A stretch of DNA of 64,000 nucleotides from NCBI GenBank assembly GCA_040285825.1, contig JAUPSS010000004.1, forward strand, positions 6,579,658 through 6,643,657, given 5' to 3'. A program made the position numbers and the translations under genes. This document shows, piece after piece, positions 1-12,132 of this stretch (its first letter is position 1; each line of letters starts with the position of its first letter). Under the pieces are notes generated by a model that saw only the letters and a list, made by a program, of their open reading frames with translations, had not been told where the DNA came from and searched no databases. The DNA comes from Eukaryota sp. TZLM1-RC (lineage: Eukaryota; Metamonada: BaSk clade).

Positions 1-1690
1 TGAAAGCATTTCTAGGGTTTCTGAAGACATTGCGGCGAAATACAAAGAAATTGGTTTAGCTTTGAACCCATCTAAATGTCTCTTGATTGGTAGAGAAAAA
101 CAATCTTTGATGATTGGTGGAGCTCAGATTCCTTTTATCAATTATGACCAACAAGCTTTTAAGTTTCTTGGATGTTGGCTTGGCAATTTGGATGAAATTT
201 ATTCCCAGTTAAACAATTTATTGGAGAAGTTTGACAAGGATCTTAGTTTTATTGCTGAATGTGACATTGAGAAACACATCAAATTTTTTATTTTAAAAAT
301 TTGTTATTCTGGAAAATTCACTCATATTTTAAGGTCAACTCCCCCATCGGTATCTCTCAATTTTTGCAGATCTTTTAACAAACTTCGAGTCAAATTTTTT
401 TCTTCTTTATTAGCAGTAAATGAATCTTTAATTCGAAGTCATGTATTTTGTTCAGCAGATTTGGGTGGAATTGGATTCACCAAATCTTCGATTCTGTGTA
501 AAGCAGCATTTTTGGGAGGTGGTAAAAATTTTGTTTTTGAATTTTTCCAAAGGTTCCCTTTTGATGTTCATCTGATCAATGGTGAATCAAATTTTTACTT
601 GAATCAACTGCAATTTGAATTAGAAAATTTGCCTAGTGATATCTGGATTCAGTGTTTTCCTCAAAATGTTCAAGAAATTCCCACCCGATCACTTCCAAAT
701 TTACGTTTTTGCTTGAAAAAGCTTCAGCACCATTTGGTTAAATTATATGAAGGCTTGGATTATGAAGTAAGACTTGGCTTGGCCAAAACTAAAAATCCCG
801 CTTTCGGTAATTTTTTAAAGGATATTCGTGATAGTTCAGCTGCTGCTTTAGTAACTCAAGTTCCCTCTGTTTATGGACTTTTGTTAAAAAACAATGAATG
901 GCTTCTAAACATGCGTTTTTGTTGTTTTCTGTGGCCAAACAATTTGCCCAATCATTTAACTTGTAAATGTGGTAAACCTCTTTTGTTTACTCATCTTTTG
1001 AACTGCAAACATTTCATTACGTTTAGAAGCAAAGTGCATAATAACGTCAGGGACCAAATTTATGTAATGTGCAAATCATATCGAGTAGATTCCTTTTTAG
1101 AACCGCTGTTATCAAAATTAATTCTTGATGATCCCAATATTGATAGTACGCGTTACAACAGAGCTTCTATGGGTCTGACTAGAGGTGATCTAGTTGTTCC
1201 TGGTTTAAATGGTAGTTTTACTATTTTGGACGCCATGTCTATTGACCCTTGTAATTCCTCTAACGAACATCTCATTAACTCGGATGTAAATAATCCTCTT
1301 CTTGCAGGCGAAAAATATAAAATTGCTAAATATGCGAAACCCATTTCCTCGGTTAATGAAAATTCTCATGCCCAATATAATTTTTGTCCATTTGTTTTTT
1401 CTTTGCTTGGATCTCTAGGTAAGGCTGCTATGGCTTTCCTTGAAGATTTTGTTGTAGTTGTAAAGGAAAGAACTGGAAGAATTTTCAATCGTGTTTACTG
1501 GCAAAACAGGATTGTATTTTCTATTTTCTAAGGGAATGGTAAAACTAATTTCTGATTCACTATCTTCTTTTGGGAAATTTTCTGAATCTTTAGCAATTAA
1601 TTGTTTTGATGTAGGGGAGGCAGGTTTTGAGGATGTGGAGTTTTAATTGTGTATTTCATATTTGTTGTTGAATAAAAATAAAAATAGTAT
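1..1690 (+). mobile_element. Non-LTR retrotransposon, family A copy 1 (3' two thirds; 5' end outside window)
   Basis: An open frame runs from base 2 to 1531 without needing a start codon. It enters just after the RT catalytic motif, at the G-x-x-L-N-P-S-K-C segment. It continues through the thumb (FLGCWLGN) to a zinc motif CKCG..H....C near 964-1010, then an endonuclease-like segment with RGDLVVPG and ILDAMSIDP near 1180-1245. The C-x-C-x7-H-x4-C motif followed by R-x-D...D is the pattern of the restriction-like endonuclease of R2/CRE-type elements; this is inference from pattern. One extra C near 1527 gives TTCTAA where the other copies read through. Restoring that frame would carry the protein to the TAA at 1644-1646. 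The 3' tail has GAATAAAAATAAAAA. Four other copies lie in this window. Confidence 0.85.
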
Positions 1691-2142
1691 ACCAATATTA
1701 AATTTATTCGACAATTCATTTAACTGGACTATGATACAACAGTATTTCGTCTTTCTTATCAACTAAATGTACAGATTTTCATCAAAACAAGAGTGTTAGA
1801 CATCATCATCACAAAATTTGTCACAGTCTAATTTGAAGGTATTCTTTGTGCACAAAGATTTGTACTGTTCATTAGACGTCAGTGGCAAGTTGTGTGGTTT
1901 AAGATATATAAATTGAAAGATAAGTGGTTGATACTTTATGATATACAAATTGTGTTCAACACGAGATTTCAATAGTGGAAAACAATTGTTGTTCAGGACA
2001 AAATTAGTTTTATAAACAGAATTCAAACAACGATAGGACAGACTGTATCTCGGTAGTGATTAACATAAACAAATACCGAAATCCAAAATAGAATCCAACC
2101 ATCCAAATTCTGATTTGCTTAAATCTGTGAACAGAGCCTTCA
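1691..2142. other. Intergenic, AT-rich
   Basis: No convincing coding frame. It must hold the cyclin promoter; I see no clear motif. Confidence 0.5.
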
Positions 2143-3123
2143 ATGCCCTGGCTGCCTCCTGACAAGTCCCGACGAGAGCAAGTTGACGAGCTCTACCGTC
2201 GATCTCAACCCAATGTACCTGTTTCGTCTCAATGTCAGGTAATGTGTCATTGATTTTCTCATCTCAGCCAGTGTCCTCCAATGATATTCTTAGGATCGGT
2301 CAAGTGAATTCTTCAGTAAAGGACCATCTGCAGTTGCTCAAAGATCGGGAACGCTTATATTGCCCCAGTCCTAGGTACATTGAAGTGCAGCCAGAAATTG
2401 AAGCAAATCACCGTGCCATCCTCTACGATTGGCTTGTAGAGGTTGTGCAGGAATATCATTTATCCCTTGGCACCTTATATTTTGCCGTCAACTATTGTGA
2501 TCGGTTTCTTTCTACAACTCAAGTCAGTCGTGACAAACTGCAATTGGTTGGTATTGCGTCATTGTTCATTGCCAAGTATGTGGTATTGTTTACCTCATTT
2601 CAGCAAGTATGATACTAATGATCATCGCTCTGTTCGTGACTATGCATACATTAGCGATAACACGTATGATGAAAATGAAATCATTAAAATGGAAGCCATC
2701 ATCTTGAATAAGCTCGACTTTTACCTCCAACCTGCTACTCAGGCAGATTTTCTTCAGAAGTATATGCAAAACAAATCATTCAGTTCTTTCACCAGTACTC
2801 TTGCATTTTACCTTTCTGAATTAACAATCCTTGACAGCGATTATCTTCAATATAAACCCTCAATGATCGCAGCATCTTCTCTTTGTCTTGCATGTCTGTT
2901 CACAGGCGATCCCAACTGGACTGACACATCATTTGATCCTTTAGAGTATTCCATTGAGGAGCTCTCCATCTGCATGAGAGACTTGTATCATTCATTTGAA
3001 GTTGCCAAGGTTGCCAAGCTGACTGCTGTTCGTGACAAGTATTGTTCTACGAATTATGGCTGTTTTATCAATGGCGGTTATCAATATGCTCCAAAAATCA
3101 CCCCTCCCAATATCCCCTTTTAA
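2143..3123 (+). CDS. Mitotic A/B-type cyclin (three exons)
   Basis: Regulatory subunit of a cyclin-dependent kinase, expected to drive mitotic entry. Proposed exons are 2143-2238, 2268-2575 and 2604-3123, giving 307 residues. The first cyclin box has RAILYDWLVEV, LYFAVNYCDRFLS and KLQLVGIASLFIA; after the second intron the frame continues NKYDTNDHRSVRDYAYISD and then IIKMEAIIL. The C-terminal cyclin fold follows (LDFYLQPATQADFLQKYM). The start at 2143 is chosen because ATG there joins in frame through a 29-nt GT..AG intron. An ATG at 2232 would start inside that intron and give a shorter N-terminus. The N-terminus is short for a B-type cyclin and I see no destruction box (RxxL). Type A versus B cannot be settled by eye. 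Confidence 0.88.
2239..2267 (+). other. 29-nt spliceosomal intron in cyclin gene
   Basis: Begins GTAATG and ends CTCATCTCAG. Removal joins CAG to CCA in phase 0 and adds a 32-residue first exon beginning MPWLPPDKSRREQ. Confidence 0.7.
2576..2603 (+). other. 28-nt spliceosomal intron in cyclin gene
   Basis: Begins GTATGT and ends CATTTCAG. Without splicing the frame terminates within the cyclin box. Removal joins GCCAA to CAAGTATGAT, restoring the conserved IA-x-KY of the cyclin box in the new frame. Confidence 0.9.
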
Positions 3124-3735
3124 CGAAGAACTCGTTGAATTGTTTCAGGACACTGTTGTCCGGTGTCTTGCTAACAAAGTTTTTGTGTGTTTATAAAATT
3201 AATCTGTAAATTTTTCTTCATTCCTATTTTACATTTGCTAATCTACCATATTTTTTCCAGATTGTTTGGAAACTTTTTAACTGGATTGTTTTGAATCTCA
3301 GTGAAATTGCTGCAGGACTTCATGAAAGTCTTATATTCTTTTGACATCTTGAGTGGTATAAGTCACTTAACAAAGTCAACAAGGTCAAGAAACTTGATGA
3401 TGTAAAAACAATAGTTTAGTATACATTAAACAAATACTTTAAATTGAAGTTTATTATAAAGATTGAGAACTGACATATTAAGAAATCAAATACAAAGAGT
3501 ATTGTTGGGGACAATTTTGAGGACGATTTGATGGTGCTCGAATGCATTGGTTATTGCGTAAAGTGTTGTTAGTTTTGAACAAATTCTATGATAAAATATG
3601 ACTTTCACACTAATTGATGGTGTGAGGCAGTGATTGATTTCAAAGTGTATGGTAAAAGGATATTTATTTATCTTTATTTAGTTTTTGGATCCTTTAAGCC
3701 TATTCTGTTCATATCTCCCTTTGCTTTTCTGTTTT
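3124..3735. other. Intergenic, cyclin to BMS1
   Basis: AT-rich, holding the cyclin 3' region and the BMS1 promoter. No coding frame recognised. The BMS1 frame is open upstream only to a TTG at 3685. Confidence 0.5.
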
Positions 3736-6243
3736 ATGGAGCCACTTAGTATACCCCATGCTCCCCCTCAAACTGTTGTAGTCATGGGTGCTCCCCAAAC
3801 AGGCAAAACCACCCTTATCCGTTCTTTAGTTAAATCTTGGACTCAGCGATCTCTAGAGCGGGTCGATGGACCCATAACCATTGTTCTTGGTCAAAAGCGC
3901 AGATTAACTCTCTTTGAATGTCCTAATGAACTTGGAGCCATGATTGATCTAGCTAAGGTTACCGATATTGCAGTCCTTGTTGTTGACTGTAAGGTAGGCT
4001 TTGAAATGGAACACATGGAGTATCTAAATTTACTACAAAACCACGGTTTTTGCCATGTTACCTGCGTCCTAACCAACTGTGAATCTTACAAGAACCAGAA
4101 ATCACTACGCAAGAGAGTAAAGGAACTAAAAAAACGATTCTGGACAGAAGTTGTTGATGGTGCCAAGGTCTTTGCCCTCTCTAAATTGGTCCATAATTCC
4201 TACCCCAAAAAAGAAGTTTTACTCCTAGCAAGACATATTTCTGGACAGAAAACTAAGCCTACTCAGTGGAGGTCATCTCATCCTTTTGTATTTGTTGATC
4301 GCTGGGATGACGTAACGCCTTCCAATCAATTAATTAATCAAGAATCTGATGGGAGACAGGTTGCCGCTTTTGGTTGGATCAGGGGAGGTAATTTCTTGCC
4401 AGGCTCCTTCGCGGTACTTCATTCTCCTGGGTTGGGTGATTTTCAAGTCAAAGAAGTTGATTTGATTGATGACCCTATACCTCCCCCATCAAAGTCACGT
4501 TACCTTCCCGATCGGGATAGAGTAGTTTATGCCCCGAGAGGTGACGTAGGAAGTGGAATCATGGTAGAAAAGGATAGTATTTATATAAAAGTTCCTGATA
4601 TTGTTGCCAAGGGAAGTCAGGGGTCAAAAAAGGAAACTGATGATGTGATTGAGGGTCGGGAACTGATTAGATCACTAAAGGAAGGTGTTGTTCATGACTC
4701 TGAGAATGAGTTTAGTAACAGTGAATTGAGTGAAGAAGAAGAACCAGAAGAAAAACCAGAAGAGGAAGAGGAATGTATTGAAGAAGATGAGAAGGTCAAT
4801 CATTCCTTGATTGAAACTTCCGATTCAGAAGCTGAAATTCAACCAAATGATGAAGAATCTGAGTTTTCAGAGGTTGACCTCGATCAAATTGATGATGACA
4901 CCAGTCAACAATCAGCAGCAGAATCGGAAAGTGACAGTGAAACTGATCGTGAAGAAAAGGAAGCCGATCAATCAGATGGCGAGGGGGTTAAAAACGAAGA
5001 AGAACCTGTCGACAATGTTTTAATCAAAAAAACCAACACTGAAAACGATCCTGTCGATATTGTCAATTCTGGTGGTCATCTAATAGGCTCATACGTTCGA
5101 ATTGTCCTTTCCAACGTTCCCTCTACTTTCCTTGATCTTGAACCCTCTGTTCCAATCATTCTTGGGGTGGTTCCTATAATGGAGAGGGACAGTGACCTAG
5201 GCCCCGTGTGGACCAAAGTGAGGAAGCATCGGTGGTATAATCGGCTGTTAAAGTCCAACGATCCTATAGTTATTTCGATTGGGTGGCGGAGATTCCAAAC
5301 GAGAGCTGTCTTTTCCCGAGCTGATCTTGGGGAAGGCTTTGAAAGACATCGTTACTTGAAGTATTCCCCTGAACATGACTTTTGCAACATGATGTTCACC
5401 TCCCCTTGCTTCCCCCCAAACACTCCCTTTGTTGGGTTTATCTCTGACAAGCTGGTCAAGGGTTTTAGGATTTCGGCCACTGGTGTCTTGCTTGAAAACA
5501 GACCTGTTCATAGTGTGGTTAAGAAACTGAAGGTCGTCGGTGAGCCTAAAAAGATTATGAAAAACACTGCTTTTATTAGTGGAATGTTCTCTTCTCAATT
5601 AGAAGCCTCGAAATTCGAAGGGGCCATGATCAGAACTGTTTCTGGAGTCAGAGGTCAAATCAAAAAAGCCGCAAGACAACCTCCTGGTTTGGTTCGAGTT
5701 TCGTTCGAGGACAAGATTCTCATGTCTGATATCGTTTTCCTCAAGACTTGGGTCCCTGTTTCTTTGCCTTTCTTTTATCATCCAATGATAAGAACTTCTT
5801 TGTTTAGGTTGATGAAGACGGTCGGACAGTTGAGAGCAGAACGAAACAAACATGCTCCCGTTGAAAAAGATTCTCTTTATTTGCCTATAGAACGGCAGGA
5901 GCGACATTTCAACCCACTTTTTGTTCCGCCTTCTTTACAAGCAAAGTTACCATTTGCTTCAAAACCAAAGCTCCAGCAAAAGCGTCACAGGAAAACTGTT
6001 GAACAAAGAAGACCTGTTTTTGCTGATCAAGAAGAAGTTGAACGAAAGAAGCTGGTCATGAAGTTACAGACATCGGCTAATGAAAAACAAAGGAAATATG
6101 AATTAAATAAAGAGCAAAATCTAAAAAAGAAGCAGAAAATAATGGCGAGGGAGGAAGAAGAAAGAGCCAAAGTAACAAGAAAAAGAAAAGCTGAGGTTAT
6201 GGCTGCCAAGAGTAGGAAAATGGGAAGAGTTGAGGAGGATTAG
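3736..6243 (+). CDS. BMS1: Ribosome biogenesis GTPase BMS1
   Basis: Nucleolar GTPase of the small-subunit processome, needed for early 40S assembly with RCL1. The protein is 835 residues from the first in-frame ATG. The P-loop GAPQTGKT (residues 18-25) is intact, which separates it from the related TSR1, whose G motifs are degenerate. An AARP2CN-type region follows (about 170-270), then a long acidic stretch rich in Glu/Asp/Ser (about 320-440), then the BMS1/TSR1 C-terminal domain. That domain holds the family segment YLPIERQERHFNPLFVP. A basic Lys/Arg/Glu coil closes the protein. It is clearly shorter than yeast Bms1 (about 1180 residues): the Lys-rich segment normally before the P-loop is missing and the acidic region is compressed. 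A missed 5' exon is possible. No internal intron is needed. Confidence 0.95.
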   Translation: MEPLSIPHAPPQTVVVMGAPQTGKTTLIRSLVKSWTQRSLERVDGPITIVLGQKRRLTLFECPNELGAMIDLAKVTDIAVLVVDCKVGFEMEHMEYLNLLQNHGFCHVTCVLTNCESYKNQKSLRKRVKELKKRFWTEVVDGAKVFALSKLVHNSYPKKEVLLLARHISGQKTKPTQWRSSHPFVFVDRWDDVTPSNQLINQESDGRQVAAFGWIRGGNFLPGSFAVLHSPGLGDFQVKEVDLIDDPIPPPSKSRYLPDRDRVVYAPRGDVGSGIMVEKDSIYIKVPDIVAKGSQGSKKETDDVIEGRELIRSLKEGVVHDSENEFSNSELSEEEEPEEKPEEEEECIEEDEKVNHSLIETSDSEAEIQPNDEESEFSEVDLDQIDDDTSQQSAAESESDSETDREEKEADQSDGEGVKNEEEPVDNVLIKKTNTENDPVDIVNSGGHLIGSYVRIVLSNVPSTFLDLEPSVPIILGVVPIMERDSDLGPVWTKVRKHRWYNRLLKSNDPIVISIGWRRFQTRAVFSRADLGEGFERHRYLKYSPEHDFCNMMFTSPCFPPNTPFVGFISDKLVKGFRISATGVLLENRPVHSVVKKLKVVGEPKKIMKNTAFISGMFSSQLEASKFEGAMIRTVSGVRGQIKKAARQPPGLVRVSFEDKILMSDIVFLKTWVPVSLPFFYHPMIRTSLFRLMKTVGQLRAERNKHAPVEKDSLYLPIERQERHFNPLFVPPSLQAKLPFASKPKLQQKRHRKTVEQRRPVFADQEEVERKKLVMKLQTSANEKQRKYELNKEQNLKKKQKIMAREEEERAKVTRKRKAEVMAAKSRKMGRVEED

Positions 6244-6725
6244 TTTGGTTTTAGTTTGATACATAGTTTTTAATTTCATTTTTCTTCTTTTTTAGCCTTA
6301 ATAGCATCAACAATCTTTGACAAAAGCAAATGAAATGAAAGACAATTAATTGCAACGCGTTCAATAGTGTGATTGTAGGTAAAAGATCATGATCACCATT
6401 CATCTTTTCTGAAAGTGGTTAATAGATTTGTTATAGTTAATAATACTGGGATATTAACTTAACACTATTATAAATGTTTACGTTTCAAAACTCCAAATAA
6501 AACAGCAGCCAAACTATATGCTCATTAAGAACGTTAATCAAGAAATTCTAATTTAGGTATTTTCCTTGTCTTTGCGTTCAAAGTGGAGTTCCTTCAATGT
6601 TTTGCTCAACAATGATGACAATCCACTTGAACTTACAAGCGTCATATCTCTTTCAATATAATGTTAGTTACAGTTTTGTTGTAAAAAAAACATCGGCAAC
6701 AACTGTCAAACATTTTTTAACAGCA
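6244..6725. other. Intergenic
   Basis: AT-rich, no coding frame recognised. Confidence 0.5.
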
Positions 6726-7592
6726 TGGATTTTGATTTTAGACTTGGCTTGGCCAAGCAAAAGAATCCCGCTTTTGCAAATCTTTTACAAGATATGTGTG
6801 ATAGTACTTCTTTTGCCTAAGTAACAACAATTCCTCAAGTTTATGGCACTCTCTTAACTGATCCTGCTTGGACCTTGAATGTGAAACTTCGTTTCCATAT
6901 CTGGCCTGATAATTTGCCTCACAATTTAATTTGAAAATGTAGTCGAAAAATTACAATTACTCATTTGTTAAATTGTAAACATTTTATAACATTTAGAAGC
7001 AAGGTTCATGATGCTGTAAGAGACCAATTATATTGTATGTGTAAGTCTCATAGAATTGAATCCTTTTTGGAACCTCTGTTGTCAAATATATTTGATGCTG
7101 ATTTCCAATTGATGCTGAAGATGATTTCGATAAGAATAATAGAAGTGATTTCTTATTAGCTGGATTAGCTGGAACCTTCATTTCAGTGGATGTAATGTGT
7201 TTTGACCCTGGCAATGTCTCAAATGAAGGTTAGCTAATTCTGAAGTTCATAATCAGCTCCGAAATGCTTTAAATTTCCAAAGCGAAAGATATAGCAATCC
7301 TTTGTCCAAATTGTTCACCCAATAGCTGCAAAATATAATTTGTAACCATTTGTATTTTCTCTTTTTGGTTCACTTGCTTTCACGGCTATAAGTGGTTTCG
7401 CAGATTGTGAAATGATAGTAAAGAAAAGGAACAATTGAAAGTTTAGATTGTTTTGGCAAATTAGAATTGTGTTTTCAATTTTTGAAGGGATGTTGAAGAT
7501 GGTTTCTGTTGTTTTGTCTTCTCTTGGGTCTCACTATGAGAAAGTTGCATCTAATTGTTTTGTTTTGGGAGAGATGAATAATTTAATTTAAA
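6726..7592 (+). mobile_element. Non-LTR retrotransposon family B, 5'-truncated and decayed
   Basis: Reads MDFDFRLGLAKQKNP... then the zinc segment THLLNCKHFITFRSKVHDAVRDQ, and ends in the family B 3' region (LASNCFVLGEM). Several stops and frameshifts interrupt it, and the first Cys of the zinc motif is lost (a TGA precedes KCS). It is closely similar to the reverse-strand copy at 46738-49036, and the homology starts at the same point (D-F-x-V/F-R-L-G-L-A-K) as a 5'-truncated insert. Confidence 0.8.
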
Positions 7593-8090
7593 AAAATTGC
7601 TGACCACAACCAAAAGTTTTGGGCAATGTATAGAAATACTGATTACTCATCTCTCAAACTCAACTCAATAATTACACGTCCAAGCATTAAATTTAAACTA
7701 TTGCAAACCCAGAAGGTGAATGATCAATAGTTTATCAAACTCAAATAAGGAAATTTCGAATGAAACTCAGAGATAAACTGCTTCATCGTCATGGTTCCCC
7801 TGAAAATACAAATAATATAAATTTTCATTATGATAATAGACAGCTTCTAGAAGATATAAAGGCAAGAAAAGCTAGTTATTTTGAATATTATTATTAAAAA
7901 TTATTATTATTATTTAGTTATTTTAAATATTATCTTTAAAAATGTTTCTAAGTCAACTTCTAAATGAACCAACTCTCTGAAAACAGAACAATTAAATGCA
8001 ACTCTTTTGACTGTTTAAATTAGCTATTTATTCTAAAACATGCAGTTCAAAGATAAAATATTTATTGAACTTGCACAAAATAACAAAATA
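7593..8090. other. AT-rich spacer
   Basis: Contains a TTATTATTATT-type simple repeat around 7885-7920. Nothing else seen. Confidence 0.5.
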
Positions 8091-9510
8091 ACTCATAACT
8101 AATGGGACAAACATCTTTGAACCAAGATCTCCTCTACAAAATCTTGATCTGCTTGCTGTCTAGCTAAAGCTTCTCTCATGCGATTGAAAAACCGAGGCAA
8201 TTTATAAATAATGCCAAATTGAACCCGAGAGCGCCATAAAAAAATATCACAACTTTTCATTGTTTTTCTTGAACCATTCTTTGGAAGTCATTCAAAAAAG
8301 TTTCTGCTTCTACTGAGAGTCTTCCGTTTATCGAAAAGGGGAAGGCAATAGAAACTAGTGGTGTATTTCTACCAGCATTAGTTTCTTCGATATCTTTGTC
8401 ATATTTTCTATGTTTTTCTTTAGCTTTAAATTCAAGAGCACCTACAGGATTAAGTTTTCTTCTGTGAACCAAAGTGACATTTGCAACAATACATGAGACA
8501 AAGTCAACTACATTTTTAGAGTTATCAATCCAATCACAATGTACATCACCTGTATCATCAGAACCAAAATTATTCAATGACAGTGTTTCCTTCAGCAGAG
8601 GCTCTTTGATACACGAAATTCTTGCAGTTTGTGCCGTATTGAAAACAGTGTCTCTAACAACATCATGTTATGAAGAACGATAAGTTATCAATTTCGAGCA
8701 ATTCATAGCATGACGCAAAGTGAGCTGAGGTGAATTCGAATAAATACATTTTTCTTTTGATAATAATTCATTGATGGACATATTCAAATATAATCTCATT
8801 TTTGTAACAAATGCTTCATTAGTGGCACACAATCCAAATCTTCGTGGTACAATGGTTACAAAAAGTGAAGAATCTGATGACTTATGTTCACGAACACCTT
8901 TTTCCGATAACAATGAGTGAAGATCTTGATTCAAAACAGCCAAGATGCATATTGTTTTAAAAAGATCATTTTCATACATTCCAGTCAATCGTTTCTGTAA
9001 TGTTTGAAGATTGTATTTTAAAGTTAGCTAATTTTTTCCGAAATATCTCCATTGAATGATTGAAGAAAGCATCGACTCAAGTTTTCTAAATCGATTTTTG
9101 AAAATTTATTCATTTAATGCACAAATAGTTGAACTTTGTGTTGTCATTAATAAATCTTCCCAATCTGGAAATCTTTCAGAAAACTCAAAAATTGCACTTT
9201 TGCATCCACCGATAAAAGCACACGAAATAAGAATAGAAGCCTTTATCCAACCTAACCCGCCATAATGTGGACTAGGACATTCTAGGACTTGTACATGATT
9301 TGGATTTTGGAACATTTTACATCCTAGTAATTGTGACAAGACTTTAGCACGTAATTCATTGAAGTTCTGGGCCAACGCCCTTGTGATACAATGATTTGTA
9401 GATCGAACTATACGATTAAAGTTGGAATTGAAACAAAGTCTTATAATGGTAAATTTGATATGTTGATGTATAGTCAATTTCATTATTTGGTTAATTTTCT
9501 CCAAAGTGTT
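8091..9510 (-). mobile_element. Non-LTR retrotransposon family C, copy 1 (decayed)
   Basis: Three reverse-strand frames follow one another: 9504-9106 (thumb region, GGLGWIKASILISCAFIGG), 8988-8668 (ending LTLRHAMNCSKLITYR, the H-x4-C half of the zinc motif) and 8577-8257 (DVHCDWIDNSKNVVDFVSC, the endonuclease-like acidic segment). They need frameshifts to join. The copy is parallel to copy 2 next to it, sharing the 3' sequence at about 8100-8220 and 9545-9690, so two related inserts lie head to tail. Confidence 0.75.
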
Positions 9511-10202
9511 TCAATAATTACTGAACATGCACACTTAATTAAATTAATTCAAAACTAAGGGGACGAATATCATTGAACCAAGATTTTCTCTACAAAATGT
9601 TCATCTGCTTGCTGTCTAGTTACACCTTCTCTTATTCGATTGAAAAATCGAGGTAATTCATAAATAATGGCAAATTGAATCCGAGGATGCCATAAAAAAT
9701 GTCAAATCTTTTCATTGTTTTTTCTTGAACCATTTTTTGGAAGTCAGTCATAAAAAATTTCTGCTTCATCTGATAATCTTCCATTTATCGAAAATGAGAA
9801 AGCAATAAAAATTAGCTGTGTATTTCTATCAGCATTAGCTTCTTCGATGTCTTTTTCATATTTTCTATGTTTTTTCCTTTGCTTTAAAATCAAGAGCATT
9901 TACAGAATTAAGTTTTCTTCTGTGAACCAAAGTATAATTTGCAACATTACATGAAACAAAGTCAACAGTAGCTTGAGAGTTATCAATCCAGTCACAGTAT
10001 ATATCAACTCTATGATCAGAACCAAAATTATTCAGAGACATTGTTTCCTTCAGTAGAGGCTCTTTGATACACGAAATTCTTGCAGTTTGTGCCATATTGA
10101 AAACAGTGTCTCTAACAAATTCATGTAATGAAAAACGATAAGTTATCAATTTAGAACAATTTAGAGCATGGCGCAAAGTGAGTTGAGGTGAATTCGAACA
10201 AA

Positions 10203-10343
10203 TGATGCCGTTAGGCAGATGAACACACGAAGGGGAGAGAGAGAAATCTGCGTTTATTAATAAAACTGATTCATAAATGAGTATCACGTCATCAGTCGAA
10301 ATACAAAGAAACCTACTAATTCAATTTGAGTTCAACAACAACA
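10203..10343 (-). repeat. LTR 1 of dimeric element
   Basis: 141 bp, TGATGCCG...CAACAACA, same as LTR 2 over most of its length. Confidence 0.9.
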
Positions 10344-10384
10344 CTACTTTTTCCCACTTTTCTGAGGACAAATACAGTACTGGC

Positions 10385-11141
10385 TCAATAGAGGGAAGAT
10401 ATGGGGTTTGTTAAACTCTGTGGTGCATCGTTTGTGTGACACACATAATTTACCTCATGTTTGATTTTAGTTGGACAATCGCGGGAGATGTGTCCAGGCT
10501 TGTGGCACTTGAAGCACGATTGATTTCTTTCAATCCTGAGAGCGCCAAGAGGACCTCGTTTTAGTGCCAGCCGTACGTTCCACATCATTCACTGAGGTTT
10601 TGAAACCACGAGTCCATGAAGCAACCCTAGAGCAGTCCAACAGCTCATCAGTAGTGGTTTCGACAAGAGAGTGAAGATCTGGGAATACATCATCTCGAAT
10701 TCTCGCTAGTAGAGAACGTTGAATACCTACGGGATGAATTCCTCTGGCAAATCGATTCAGAAAAGCTGTGTCAGGTAACTTCAGTCCGGAAGCCCTACTC
10801 TTTACCTGGAGGAAACGTCGCAGGTAACAGGACATACGTTCTCGGACGTCATCAATACGGACATCAAGCTTCAGTTCTGACATAGCCAGACTAAAATCTT
10901 CGTACGTGGCGAACGATACGACAGATTGTAGATGTCTAAGAAGAACATCGTCACTGGAAGAGAGGTCGGATTTCTGGAGAGATAGGGACTCTAACAGAAA
11001 AGACTCGACCAAGAGTCTTGCTGGAACAAGCTCTTTCTTAGAAGTTACAGAAGAATAGATCTTCCACTCTTGTAGGAACAAGAGAACACTTTCAACTTTC
11101 ATGGAAGAAAGAGACGGGAGGTTGACAGAAGGAACAGTCAT
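10385..11141 (-). pseudogene. gag of unit A, frameshifted before the zinc knuckle
   Basis: ATG at 11141 follows TTTCAG. The capsid-like part runs to about residue 200 and stops shortly after RSSWRSQD. The knuckle CFKCHKPGHISRDC (C-x2-C-x4-H-x4-C) is in another frame. One extra base in the GATTTCTTTC stretch, compared with the intact copy at 33509-34264, explains the break. Differs from unit B by only a few bases (for example Ile/Leu in HPVG[IL]QRS). Confidence 0.85.
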
Positions 11142-11167
11142 CTGAAATAAGAAGGGCCAATAATTAT

Positions 11168-11308
11168 TGATGCCGTTAGGCAGATGAACACACGAAGGGG
11201 AGAGAGAGAAATCTGCGTTTATTAATAAAACTGATTCATAAATGAGTATCACGTCATCAGTCGAAATACAAAGAAACCTACTAATTCAATTTGAGTTCAA
11301 CAACAACA
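11168..11308 (-). repeat. LTR 2 (shared middle LTR)
   Basis: 141 bp. Shared between the two units, which is the mark of a tandem dimer. Confidence 0.9.
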
Positions 11309-11349
11309 CTACTTTTTCCCACTTTTCTGAGGACAAATACAGTACTGGC

Positions 11350-12106
11350 TCAATAGAGGGAAGATATGGGGTTTGTTAAACTCTGTGGTGCATCGTTTGT
11401 GTGACACACATAATTTACCTCATGTTTGATTTTAGTTGGACAATCGCGGGAGATGTGTCCAGGCTTGTGGCACTTGAAGCACGATTGATTTCTTTCAATC
11501 CTGAGAGCGCCAAGAGGACCTCGTTTTAGTGCCAGCCGTACGTTCCACATCATTCACTGAGGTTTTGAAACCACGAGTCCATGAAGCAACCCTAGAGCAG
11601 TCCAACAGCTCATCAGTAGTGGTTTCGACAAGAGAGTGAAGATCTGGGAATACATCATCTCGAATTCTCGCTAGTAGAGAACGTTGAAGACCTACGGGAT
11701 GAATTCCTCTGGCAAATCGATTCAGAAAAGCTGTGTCAGGTAACTTCAGTCCGGAAGCCCTACTCTTTACCTGGAGGAAACGTCGCAGGTAACAGGACAT
11801 ACGTTCTCGGACGTCATCAATACGGACATCAAGCTTCAGTTCTGACATAGCCAGACTAAAATCTTCGTACGTGGCGAACGATACGACAGATTGTAGATGT
11901 CTAAGAAGAACATCGTCACTGGAAGAGAGGTCGGATTTCTGGAGAGATAGGGACTCTAACAGAAAAGACTCGACCAAGAGTCTTGCTGGAACAAGCTCTT
12001 TCTTAGAAGTTACAGAAGAATAGATCTTCCACTCTTGTAGGAACAAGAGAACACTTTCAACTTTCATGGAAGAAAGAGACGGGAGGTTGACAGAAGGAAC
12101 AGTCAT
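11350..12106 (-). pseudogene. gag of unit B, same frameshift
   Basis: Almost identical to unit A and carries the same extra base, so the frameshift predates the duplication. Contains the same CCHC knuckle in the second frame. Confidence 0.85.
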
Positions 12107-12132
12107 CTGAAATAAGAAGGGCCAATAATTAT

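Noticed and set aside
5076-5907. Three reverse frames of 60-116 codons opposite BMS1
   Set aside because: Shadows of a well-supported gene; no domain and no independent start context.
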